A stretch of 8,966 bases of DNA from CAZTJA01 sp964613745. GTDB taxonomy: Bacteria; Desulfobacterota; Desulfomonilia; Desulfomonilales; Desulfomonilaceae. The DNA lies in assembly GCA_964613745.1 (NCBI GenBank), contig CAZTJA010000119.1, positions 1 to 8,966 of the forward strand, read 5' to 3'. Numbering within the stretch: position 1 is the stretch's first letter; the number at the start of each line of letters is the position of its first letter. Below are positions 1 through 6,366 of the stretch, one piece after another. Below the pieces are notes generated by a model, which was not told the origin of the DNA, searched no databases, and saw only the letters and a program-made list of their open reading frames with translations. The translations under genes were made by a program, and so were the position numbers.

Positions 1-1310
1 GAGGAGAACTTGTGGCTGGAAGCGCCGGATGCGTCACCTGCGCAGAACAGACCCTTAACGGTTGACATATACTCATAGCCCCAGAAATAGTCGGCGGGGG
101 CGAGGTCTTTAGGACCGGATACCCATGCACCGGATGCGCCGGAGTGGGAACCGATGAAGTAAGGCTCGGCCGCTGCGATTTCAGAGGATTTCTCTTCGGG
201 CTGGGTGTTGGTTCCGGCCCAGAGAATGGCCTGGGAGATTGTCATATCCAGGAAGTCTTCCCAAGCTTCTGCTTCGAGTTCCTTCATTTTCTTCTTGAAG
301 GCTTTAGGATCATCCTGATACTTAGCGGCCAAATTGGAAATGGCCTCTTCAGTTCTCATGTAGATGGGGCCTTTGCCTTCAAACTCATCCAACATGCCGA
401 GGTAGTTACGCAGGTTGGCCGGAATGGGTTTTACTTTGCCGTAGCTTCCCCATTTTTCCAGCTCATCTCTACGCTCAACCATGTACTCGCCGCCGAATGC
501 GTTGGTTGCACGGGATTTGAACAGCAAGAACCATGCGCCGACCGGTCCGTAAGCATCCTTGAAACGAACGGGGATGAAACGAACTTCCTGGCAGGTCTGC
601 TCAGCGCCGGCTTGCACTGTGAAATACAAGCTGGAGCCGGAGTTCCAGGGCGGATACCATGCACGGCCAAGACCTTCACCGGCGCTTCTGGGTTTGAACA
701 CGTGAACCGCGCCGCCCATAGCTGCCAATACGGCTTTGGCTTTGAATACATAGAATTTCTCTTCACGGGTGCTGAAACCAACTGCACCGGCGATGCGATC
801 GCCATCCATCAAAGGATCAGTGATGAAAATTCTCTCGAAGTACTCACCACCCATAGTGGTCAGAGCGTTCTTCGCTGCTTCGGCGACGATCACTTTGTAG
901 GACTCACCGTTGATCATGAGCTGCCAGCGGCCCTCATGAACATACTTGCCTTCTTCATCCAACCAGATGGGGAGTCCCCATTTTTCGAACAGGTGGACGG
1001 AGGAGTCAACGTGACGAGCGATGTCATAGACAAGGTCTTCACGGGTGATGCCCATCAAGTCGTTGCGGACGTAACGGACATAGTCTTCACAGGTATTGTT
1101 GCCGCTGTTTATATCGACGTACTGGTTGATGGCCGAAAGACCCATTGCAACCGCGCCGGAACGATCCATAGCCGCTTTGTCGACCAATGTAACTTTAAGG
1201 CCGTTCTTGCTGGCCCAATAAGCTGCTTCAACTGCAGCACCGCATGCCGCCATACCGCCGCCACACAGCAGAATATCAGTGGTGACTTCGACAGTTTCAA
1301 AATTCGCCAT
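1..1310 (-). CDS. aprA: Adenylylsulfate (APS) reductase alpha subunit, 3'-truncated by the window edge
   Basis: FAD-containing catalytic subunit of dissimilatory APS reductase. With AprB in the cytoplasm it reduces APS to sulfite and AMP, the second step of sulfate reduction. My minus-strand translation gives 436 complete codons from ATG at 1310, running off position 1 without a stop; family members are roughly 650 residues, so about a third is missing. Visible features are the N-terminal FAD dinucleotide-binding segment (CGGGMAACGAA, residues 16-26), the conserved DRSGAVAMGLSAIN (49-62), QEVRFIPVRFKDAYGPVGAW (241-260) and GSHSGASGAW (387-396). Arg244 and His389 are the likely equivalents of the active-site Arg and His known from Archaeoglobus AprA; that mapping is inferred. 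A GGGAGG ribosome site (1321-1326) lies 10 nt before the ATG, and 21 nt separate the gene from aprB, so the two form an operon. Identification is firm. Confidence 0.97.
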   Translation of the reverse strand, partial: MANFETVEVTTDILLCGGGMAACGAAVEAAYWASKNGLKVTLVDKAAMDRSGAVAMGLSAINQYVDINSGNNTCEDYVRYVRNDLMGITREDLVYDIARHVDSSVHLFEKWGLPIWLDEEGKYVHEGRWQLMINGESYKVIVAEAAKNALTTMGGEYFERIFITDPLMDGDRIAGAVGFSTREEKFYVFKAKAVLAAMGGAVHVFKPRSAGEGLGRAWYPPWNSGSSLYFTVQAGAEQTCQEVRFIPVRFKDAYGPVGAWFLLFKSRATNAFGGEYMVERRDELEKWGSYGKVKPIPANLRNYLGMLDEFEGKGPIYMRTEEAISNLAAKYQDDPKAFKKKMKELEAEAWEDFLDMTISQAILWAGTNTQPEEKSSEIAAAEPYFIGSHSGASGAWVSGPKDLAPADYFWGYEYMSTVKGLFCAGDASGASSHKFS

Positions 1311-1331
1311 AATGGTAATACCTCCCGAGAA

Positions 1332-1775
1332 TTACTTCTTAACGGTGGGGAGCTCTTTGAGTTTCAACGCATCGGGCTCGTTATACAGGCACTGGCTCGC
1401 CAGATCGGTGGTCACTTCGCCGAAGCCGCCATCAGGTTTCGCTGAACCTTCAGCTGTTGTCCGGATGGGGAACTTGAACCTTTTGACCATTCCGCTTCTG
1501 AACTTTACAGTCCACATAATGTCTTCGGAACCACGCAGAGGCACAACGGATGCGCCCATGGGAACGAAATCAGCGTAACCGCGAACGTCGACTGCCTGCT
1601 GAGGGCAAATCTTTACGCAGTTGTAGCATTCCCAGCACATTTCCGGGGCTCGGTTATAGCCTTTCATCTTTTCTTTGTCGAGAACCATAAGGTCGTTGGG
1701 GCAGATGTACATACAAGCGGTCTTGTCTTGACCCTTGCAGCCATCACACTTCTCCAAAATTACATAACTCGGCAT
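1332..1775 (-). CDS. aprB: Adenylylsulfate (APS) reductase beta subunit, iron-sulfur protein
   Basis: Electron-transfer subunit of APS reductase that passes electrons through two [4Fe-4S] clusters to the FAD of AprA. The protein is 147 residues, typical of AprB. The ferredoxin-like N-terminal half has two cysteine groups: C10, C13, C21, C25 (CDGCKGQDKTACMYICP) and C47, C50, C53, C57 (CWECYNCVKICP). The insertion between the second and third cysteines of the first group is characteristic of AprB. The C-terminal tail (about residues 70-147) is the part that wraps AprA in known structures. The start is fixed by AGGAGG at 1783-1788, 7 nt before ATG. The order aprB-aprA is the usual one. In known sulfate reducers electrons are thought to come from the Qmo membrane complex, which is not visible here. 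Confidence 0.97.
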   Translation of the reverse strand: MPSYVILEKCDGCKGQDKTACMYICPNDLMVLDKEKMKGYNRAPEMCWECYNCVKICPQQAVDVRGYADFVPMGASVVPLRGSEDIMWTVKFRSGMVKRFKFPIRTTAEGSAKPDGGFGEVTTDLASQCLYNEPDALKLKELPTVKK

Positions 1776-1811
1776 GAACCAACCTCCTAGTTAGGTTTCA
1801 GGTTTGTTTTA

Positions 1812-1826
1812 GAGTCGTTCGGACTC
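1812..1826 (-). promoter_or_regulatory. Small leader hairpin upstream of the aprB ribosome site
   Basis: GAGTC and GACTC arms with a 5-nt loop, lying 23 nt upstream of the AGGAGG of aprB. A 5-bp stem can arise by chance. It is listed because it is the second dyad in the same short leader. Confidence 0.2.
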
Positions 1827-1892
1827 GGTTTGTTGTTCTTGCGCCGTTAGGACGCCAAACTTGGTCTAGCCTCCTCCTTTCTTAATAGGAAT

Positions 1893-1916
1893 GATCGCTG
1901 CTCCTTAGGGGCGATC
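1893..1916 (-). promoter_or_regulatory. Stem-loop in the presumed aprB leader
   Basis: Perfect 6-bp arms GATCGC (1893-1898) and GCGATC (1911-1916). An inner CC/GG pairing around TTA can extend the stem after a 3-nt bulge. It lies about 120 nt upstream of the aprB ATG. On the minus strand no T-run follows it, so it does not look like an intrinsic terminator of leader transcription. It could be an mRNA 5' stabilising hairpin or an operator dyad; function is unknown. Confidence 0.35.
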
Positions 1917-1936
1917 AAAATCGAGTAGTTCAAATT

Positions 1937-1964
1937 AAAATACGAAATATACAATTCGACACAA
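1937..1964 (-). promoter_or_regulatory. Weak candidate promoter for aprBA
   Basis: On the minus strand TTGTGT (1964-1959; 3 of 6 match to TTGACA) is followed after 16 nt by TATTTT (1942-1937; 4 of 6 match to TATAAT). Transcription would then start near 1930 and give a leader of roughly 155 nt. An alternative -10, TATATT at 1951-1946, has no matching -35. The matches are weak in an AT-rich background, so this is only a position to test. Confidence 0.22.
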
Positions 1965-2225
1965 GGCCGCTCCGCCCCTCCGCGATCGGAACGTTTCGTG
2001 AAAAAAATTACTTCGGGAAAAATCGCTTGTGCCTTCCAAGAAATCGATCTTCCTAACCAATTTACGCTAATTTCGGTTTTTTTTTAAAGCGGATGCCCGT
2101 CCAATTTAAAGAACGTGACCGGCATTGTTAAGGAATAACGAATTCAATCAAATCCCGGGTCGGTTGTCAAGAGGTTTTTTTCGGAAAAATCCTTAAATTT
2201 TAATACACAACGTCTCCCGGTTCGC

Positions 2226-2254
2226 TTGATTGATACATATCGCTATGCTAAATT
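2226..2254 (+). promoter_or_regulatory. Candidate sigma-70-type promoter of the SEC-C/TPR operon
   Basis: TTGATT (2226-2231) is separated by 17 nt from TAAATT (2249-2254); each hexamer matches its consensus at 4 of 6 positions. Transcription would start near 2261, about 27 nt before the ATG at 2288, leaving room for the AAGGAG ribosome site at 2276-2281. Position and spacing are good; hexamer quality is moderate. Confidence 0.4.
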
Positions 2255-2287
2255 TGGTAATTCCGAAATCGGCCCAAGGAGCAAAGA

Positions 2288-3253
2288 ATGAACCCGCCCC
2301 GGAGAAACGAACCCTGTCCTTGCGGCAGCGGTCAAAAATATAAAAAATGCTGCGCCGCACTGCAAAATGATTCGCAAAACGACGAAATCATTCGCACCAG
2401 AGCCACCGCCTACAAAATGATGTCCGAAGAAAACTGGCTTGAAGCACTCGATTTATTCAAGTCAATCCTGGACAAAGTCGACACTCCGGTCCCAATTCTT
2501 AAAGCCATGGCCGCATGCTACGACGGCCTCGAGGATTACCTCATGGCTTCCGAGTTTTACGAAAAAGCCCTCGCCGCCTGTCCCGAATCCATTCGGCCGG
2601 AGCTACTTTATCACCTCGGTGTCGCAAGAGCCTGCGGTGAACGAATAGATAAAGCAATCTCCGCTTTTTCGGAATGCATCGACTATCTCACGGATACCGC
2701 TCAAAAAAACCATGTATCTCAAATACTCCAAATGCTCGGTCAAATTCAAGAGGGAAATAAGCCCTTAAACAGTTTTCTCATCCAAGTTCAACTCCAAAGA
2801 GCTTTCAACGATATGGAATCGGAAAAATATTCGTCGGCCGCCGAACGCCTCGAAAAGCTCTCTGCCGTTGACCCGGATAACCCAGTAATTTATTATAATT
2901 TAGGAGTGGTATATACATTCCTTAAGCGTGAAGATGAAGCAATTTCCAGATTTGAAGCCGCGGTGAGAATCTACCCCGGGTACTATCAAGCATGGTATAA
3001 TCTTGGTCAGATAAGTCTTATTCGAAAAAAAGACTTCTCACGCGCCTTTCATTGCTTTGACAGAGCTGCCGCAATTCGGCCCGACTATGTTGGTGCTCAT
3101 CATCAGCGTGGCGTGGCGTGTGAATTATTAGGTGACAAGGAAGCCGCATTAAAATGCTACGAAAAGACTCTCGAGTTGGAACCCGACAACAAACAAGCGC
3201 TTGATAGCGTTCGTCGTTTAGGTGCTATTTCCGATTCCGATAACCCAATTTAA
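2288..3253 (+). CDS. SEC-C motif and TPR-repeat protein
   Basis: A 321-residue protein without signal peptide or membrane segment, so presumably cytoplasmic. Residues 10-22 (CPCGSGQKYKKCC) are a complete SEC-C motif, the zinc-binding CxC...CC element best known from the SecA C-terminus and found in many unrelated bacterial proteins. The rest is alpha-helical TPR repeats: degenerate ones at about 40-140 and clear ones at about 172-303, for example YYNLGVVYTFLKREDEAI (202-219) and GVACELLGDKEAALKCYEK (275-293). Such a protein is expected to be a protein-interaction scaffold; no catalytic residues are seen. AAGGAG lies 6 nt before the ATG. It is the first gene of an operon, 32 nt ahead of the YkgJ-family gene. 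Specific function is unknown; a SecB/SecA-like export role cannot be inferred from the motif alone. Confidence 0.9.
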   Translation: MNPPRRNEPCPCGSGQKYKKCCAALQNDSQNDEIIRTRATAYKMMSEENWLEALDLFKSILDKVDTPVPILKAMAACYDGLEDYLMASEFYEKALAACPESIRPELLYHLGVARACGERIDKAISAFSECIDYLTDTAQKNHVSQILQMLGQIQEGNKPLNSFLIQVQLQRAFNDMESEKYSSAAERLEKLSAVDPDNPVIYYNLGVVYTFLKREDEAISRFEAAVRIYPGYYQAWYNLGQISLIRKKDFSRAFHCFDRAAAIRPDYVGAHHQRGVACELLGDKEAALKCYEKTLELEPDNKQALDSVRRLGAISDSDNPI

Positions 3254-3273
3254 ATCATTGTCGCTCCCCGGCG

Positions 3274-3279
3274 AAAGGA
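3274..3279 (+). promoter_or_regulatory. Ribosome binding site deciding the start of the YkgJ-family gene
   Basis: AAAGGA is followed by 6 nt and then ATG at 3286. A TTG at 3283, directly in front in the same frame, would sit only 3 nt from it and is disfavoured. Confidence 0.6.
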
Positions 3280-3285
3280 TTATTG

Positions 3286-4083
3286 ATGAAACTCAAAGAT
3301 AGCTGTGATCTCGTAGACAAAACAATGACGTGGGATGACACGTTTCTGTTTAGGTGTTACCCGGGTGTCGAATGTTTTAACGTGTGCTGCCAGGACGTCA
3401 CCATTTTTTTGACATCTTTGGATGTGATACGTCTTAGAAAAGCCTTAAACATGTCCAGCACGGACTTCTTGGAAAAATATACCCACATTCTGATCTCCAG
3501 AGATTCCGGTCTTCCCGCTGTTGCCATTCGCATGAACGCCGAGAACGAAAAGAAGTGTCCGTTTGTAAGACCCGAAGGATGCAGCGTCTATGAAGCTCGC
3601 CCATACTCATGCCGTCTTTTTCCTTTGGATACGGAACAAGGAGTCGAGTACAAAATCGTTTCCGGTTGCGACTTTTGCAAAGGATTGATGGAAACGGAAG
3701 AATGGACCGTCGAGAGATGGCGTAAAGATCAGAATCTGTATGACTATGACGACCCGGAACATAATTTGAAGGACGTCATGGCCGCAGATCGGATATGGGA
3801 AGCAAAGATTCAGGATCCTCGTATGCAGGACATGTATTTGATGTCGCTATACGATATCGACAGATTTCGTGAATTTGTTTTCAACAGTACCTTCCTAGAG
3901 AAGTTCAAAATTGATGATGAAGTACTTGAGAAAATCCGAAACGACGATGTCTTGTTGCTCTACTTTGCAGCTCAATGGCTTAGATTCGTCTTTTTCGGCC
4001 AAAAAGGATTCTTGAAGATCGACAAAGATTATCTTGAGCAAAAGAAAAAGGAAGTTCTCGGAGGCAAAGAGTCCAAAAAATGA
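3286..4083 (+). CDS. YkgJ-family cysteine-cluster protein (putative Zn/Fe-chelating CxxxCxxCC domain)
   Basis: A 265-residue soluble protein with ten cysteines, all in the first half: C7, C24, C30, C34, C35, C91, C99, C109, C128 and C131. The pattern FRCYPGVECFNVCC (22-35), then CPFVRPEGCSVYEARPYSCRLFP (91-113) and GCDFC (127-131), is that of the YkgJ / CxxCxxCC family, predicted to chelate zinc or iron. Members have been linked to protein modification (FliB-type lysine methylation) or metal handling, but most are uncharacterised. The C-terminal half (about 140-265) is rich in charged and aromatic residues, has no cysteine, and I do not recognise a domain in it. The stop overlaps the start of the next gene (ATGA, 4080-4083), which indicates translational coupling. 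The first gene of the operon also carries a metal-binding cysteine motif. Confidence 0.88.
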   Translation: MKLKDSCDLVDKTMTWDDTFLFRCYPGVECFNVCCQDVTIFLTSLDVIRLRKALNMSSTDFLEKYTHILISRDSGLPAVAIRMNAENEKKCPFVRPEGCSVYEARPYSCRLFPLDTEQGVEYKIVSGCDFCKGLMETEEWTVERWRKDQNLYDYDDPEHNLKDVMAADRIWEAKIQDPRMQDMYLMSLYDIDRFREFVFNSTFLEKFKIDDEVLEKIRNDDVLLLYFAAQWLRFVFFGQKGFLKIDKDYLEQKKKEVLGGKESKK

Positions 4084-5357
4084 GGCTTTTAATATCCATA
4101 TTTATTCTTTGCTTCATGTTTTTGGGTTTGGGATTCGTCTATGCCGATGACGTGTCGGTAGATAGACATATCACCGATCTCAAAAATCCCGATGCAAAGA
4201 TCCGAGCCAAAGCTGCATACGAATTGGGTTGCGGGTGAAATAAATCAGCGAGGGCGGTTCCGCCTCTCGTTCAAGCTTTGAAAGATCCCGATGCTTCAGT
4301 CAGGGCAAATGCAGCTGAATCCCTCGGTTTTTTCCCCAAGGAGGGCTCAGAAACCGCGGTTGCTTTAATTGAAAAACTCGGCGATGAAAAGGTAGAAGTT
4401 CGCCGAGCGGCCATCTTGTCATTGGGAAGAATAGGCAAGGGCCTACCGGACGTTGAAGAAAAAATAAAACATTTTTCCAATGATCCGGATGTTCAAACGA
4501 AGCTCGCTGCTACGATATCGTTGTCCGCTCTTGGAAAATTTGACGATTCAACTCTACCAACTTTAATCGAAGCTCTAGGTCACAAAGACGAATCAACGGC
4601 TAAGGCTGCGGGCAGAGTAGTAAGCACGATTGCTGTTGAGTCCCCGGACAAGGTTATGCCCGGGCTAAAAAAGCTTCTCGAAAAGAAAGATTCAACGGGC
4701 ACATTGAATGCCTTGAGAGTGTTGCGTCAAATGAAGGGTTCCGCCGCATCAGTACTTCCGTTGGTTTCGAGTCTGTACGACAAGGCATCTCCCCCCGAGC
4801 GATTCGAAATACTGGATACGGTCACGGCAATTGACACCCAGGGGGATTATGCCCTTCCTTTACTCTTGAAAGGATTAAAGGAGAAGGACGCTCTTGACCG
4901 CAAAGAAGCCCTTTTGGGGTTAATGAGATTTCGCGCTAAGCCGGATCAGATCATGGATGCATTGATCGGTGCCCTGGATGATACCGACCTTGAGAATAGG
5001 CTCTTGGCTATGGGAATCCTCCGAGGGATGGGGGAATCTTCATCCAAAGCCGTACCGAAACTGATCAGCTTGGTGGATGACAAAGATGTCAGGATCAAGA
5101 ACGCTGCAATCGGCTCATTAAGCTCCTATAAAGACATATCCCCGGAGGCGCTGGCCGCATTGGAAAAGGCATTGAAAGATCCGGATAATCGCGTCCGAAT
5201 AGCTGTAATCGGCGGATTGCGTCGAGTCGGCACCGTTCACCCGGACAAGGCCGCCCCTATTCTCTTGGCTGCTCTGGATGTCGAAAAAAATGATGCTACG
5301 AAACGGGCGATAATATCGGCTCTCGACAGTATGAAATCAGCAATGGACAAAAAATAA
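4080..5357 (+). CDS. Putative secreted HEAT-repeat selenoprotein with a Cys-Gly-Sec motif (TGA at 4236-4238 read as Sec)
   Basis: From ATG 4080 (overlapping the preceding stop) the frame is open to TAA at 5355-5357 except for one TGA at codon 53; read through, it gives 425 residues. Residues 1-22 are a signal peptide (Arg at 2, hydrophobic core LLISIFILCFMFLGLGF, cleavage after VYA), so the product should be periplasmic. The mature part is a solenoid of HEAT / PBS-lyase-like repeats, for example DPDASVRANAAESLG and EVRRAAILSLGRIG. The Sec codon lies in ELGCG-U-NKSA, in the turn between the first and second repeats. Cys51 is the only cysteine in the predicted mature chain and, with residue 53, forms C-G-U, a known type of redox pair. 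GGAGG (4060-4064) lies 15 nt upstream, so initiation probably relies on coupling. A downstream restart (TTG 4278) would lose the signal peptide and has no good ribosome site. Alternatives are a nonsense-mutated pseudogene or a sequencing error; automatic annotation would probably split this gene. Partner and substrate are unknown. Confidence 0.75.
4236..4238 (+). other. In-frame TGA, candidate selenocysteine codon
   Basis: Codon 53 of the HEAT-repeat gene, preceded by TGC GGG (Cys-Gly) and followed by AAT AAA. It is the only in-frame stop between the ATG at 4080 and the TAA at 5355. Single-base changes could derive TGA from Cys, Gly, Trp or Arg codons, so the codon alone does not exclude a nonsense mutation. 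The neighbouring Cys and the hairpin favour Sec. Confidence 0.7.
4247..4271 (+). promoter_or_regulatory. Candidate bacterial SECIS element downstream of the in-frame TGA
   Basis: Predicted stem in the mRNA: A4247-U4271 and a G4248-U4270 wobble, then CGAG (4249-4252) with CUCG (4266-4269), a single bulged U (4265), and GGCG (4253-4256) with CGCC (4261-4264). It closes a GUUC tetraloop (4257-4260). The loop begins 18 nt after the TGA and its first base is G. This agrees with the bacterial SECIS rules as I recall them: an apical loop with G among its first two bases, an upper stem of at least 4 bp, and a loop 16-37 nt from UGA. The bulged U is on the 3' side, unlike the 5' bulge in E. coli fdhF. 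It overlaps codons for SARAVPPLV, so part of the GC-rich complementarity could be coding coincidence. Confidence 0.62.
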
Positions 5358-5364
5358 TTGATTC

Positions 5365-5390
5365 AACCCCGGCGACACGATCGCCGGGTT
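5365..5390. terminator. Hairpin between convergent genes, possible bidirectional terminator
   Basis: AACCC(C)GGCGA (5365-5375) pairs with TCGCCGGGTT (5381-5390): a 10-bp stem with one bulged C and a CACGA loop. It lies in the 55 bp between the ends of the HEAT-repeat gene and the convergent dehydrogenase gene. No T-run follows on the plus strand and only a mixed A/T stretch on the minus strand, so termination efficiency is uncertain. Confidence 0.5.
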
Positions 5391-5412
5391 ATACCTACCC
5401 GCCTGGATGAAA

Positions 5413-6171
5413 TCAATCGAAGTAGATCATCTTCCTTGTCATGCCTCCATCTGCTACGAAATTCTGACCGGTAATAAATCCTGCACTCTCCGACACGAGG
5501 TATAGTACGAGTTTCGCAATATCCTGAGGTGTTCCTACACGTCCCGCAGGATGTTGTTCATGATCGGAAGGTTTCAGATCCGTTGCATGTCGATTTGATT
5601 TCTTCTTGTATTGACCGACCTCGATCCACCCGGGACTAATGCAATTGACGCGTATTTTGGGCCCAAGGCTGATTGCCATGGCATGGGTCAAAGCTATGAT
5701 CCCGCCTTTGGAAGCGGAATAGGCCTCAGTATTAGGCTCAGACTGAAATGCTCGGGTAGACGCAATATTTACTATTGATCCGCCTACTTTTCTTAGGAAA
5801 GGTATGGAAAACTTGGAGCACAGAAACACGCCGGTTAGATTCGTAGCGATTACTCGATTCCACTCATCCAGTGGAAGTTCGTCGGGTGGAGCTTTATAGA
5901 AATCCGTAATTCCCGCATTGTTCACCAACACATCTAATTTGCCGAAATGGTTCACTGTTGAACGAACGCTCTGCCTCACGGAATTCTGATCCGAAACATC
6001 CGTGTGAAGAAAAAGGACTTTCCCGTACCGCTTTAATTCTGCTTCTGATTCTTCTCCCGCCTCTTGGTCCAACTCAGCCATAACTACTATCATTCCTGAT
6101 TGTAACAATTCCTGGGAAATTGCTTTGCCGATTCCTTGTGCGCCGCCCGTAATTAATGCAACCTTTTGCAT
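5413..6171 (-). CDS. Short-chain dehydrogenase/reductase (SDR), probable NAD-dependent
   Basis: A 252-residue classical SDR, cytoplasmic, oxidising or reducing a hydroxyl/keto substrate with NAD(P). The Rossmann glycine motif GGAQGIG is at 9-15, the acidic Glu33 at the end of the second strand suggests NAD(H) preference, and NNAG is at 84-87. The catalytic residues are Asn111, Ser138 (NIASTRAF), Tyr151 and Lys155 (YSASK). The PG motif (180-181) and the C-terminal GQNFVADGGM (235-244) are standard for the family. I chose ATG 6171: AAGGA lies 8 nt upstream, whereas the in-frame TTG at 6177 would sit only 2 nt from it. Substrate is not readable; FabG-like or sugar/steroid dehydrogenase names would be guesses. 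The thioesterase gene lies 195 nt upstream on the same strand, a gap wide enough for a separate promoter. Confidence 0.93.
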   Translation of the reverse strand: MQKVALITGGAQGIGKAISQELLQSGMIVVMAELDQEAGEESEAELKRYGKVLFLHTDVSDQNSVRQSVRSTVNHFGKLDVLVNNAGITDFYKAPPDELPLDEWNRVIATNLTGVFLCSKFSIPFLRKVGGSIVNIASTRAFQSEPNTEAYSASKGGIIALTHAMAISLGPKIRVNCISPGWIEVGQYKKKSNRHATDLKPSDHEQHPAGRVGTPQDIAKLVLYLVSESAGFITGQNFVADGGMTRKMIYFD

Positions 6172-6179
6172 GGTCAAGT

Positions 6180-6184
6180 TCCTT
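6180..6184 (-). promoter_or_regulatory. Ribosome binding site deciding the SDR start
   Basis: AAGGA on the minus strand, 8 nt before ATG at 6171. It supports this start over the TTG six bases upstream. Confidence 0.55.
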
Positions 6185-6214
6185 TCCCAATTTTACTCCG
6201 CAGCCTACGAATAA

Positions 6215-6226
6215 TGAGCATGCTCA
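6215..6226. promoter_or_regulatory. Perfect 12-bp palindrome, candidate operator of the SDR gene
   Basis: TGAGCATGCTCA is fully self-complementary and centred about 50 nt upstream of the SDR start, a usual place for a dimeric regulator. The regulator is unknown. The surrounding 189-196 bp between SDR and thioesterase genes contains no open frame. It also has a weak hairpin (CCAC-TTTT-GTGG, 6326-6337) without a T-run. Confidence 0.35.
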
Positions 6227-6366
6227 ATTGACTGCCGATGAATTCCCGCAAACAAATTCATTATAACTGCCTCACTCTGGTTCGCTAAATATCTCTCCGT
6301 AATATCCGTTCCGAGCAACATCCGGCCACTTTTGTGGGCTTTCCACGGATACATCCAATTAATCTC

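Larger units (their letters stand above)
1776..2287. other. 512-bp divergent intergenic region between aprB and the SEC-C/TPR operon
   Basis: AT-rich region with several poly-A/T tracts (for example at 2001-2007 and 2077-2085) and no credible open frame on either strand. The aprB-proximal third holds short inverted repeats and a Shine-Dalgarno-like block that would lie in the apr leader. The far end holds a plausible promoter for the rightward operon. An imperfect T-rich/A-rich inverted repeat at about 2173-2192 would form only a weak hairpin. I looked for Rex-type (TTGTGAA-N4-TTCACAA) dyads, known near sulfate-reduction genes in some relatives, and found none convincing. Confidence 0.7.

Noticed and set aside
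144..1445. A 433-codon open frame on the plus strand opposite aprA
   Set aside because: It lies entirely antisense to aprA and the end of aprB, whose products are unmistakable. Its translation resembles no family I recognise and is explained by the codon bias of the opposite strand.
1981..2026. Rex-type or other long dyad (GCGAT...ATCGC) in the apr upstream region
   Set aside because: The arms are only 5 bp with a 35-nt spacer, and no TTGTGAA-N4-TTCACAA match is present.
2044..2100. Terminator or small RNA around the T9 tract at 2077-2085
   Set aside because: No stable GC-rich stem precedes the T-run on either strand, and no gene ends nearby.
4278..5357. HEAT-repeat gene as a separate CDS starting at TTG 4278
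   Set aside because: It would begin in mid-helix of a HEAT repeat, lack a ribosome site and lose the signal peptide that is in the same frame upstream. Read-through or a single nonsense lesion explains the data better.
4080..5357. Decayed pseudogene
   Set aside because: Not excluded, but disfavoured: there is one stop only, no frameshift over 426 codons, repeats are intact, and the TGA is placed exactly at a Cys-Gly-x motif with a SECIS-like hairpin.
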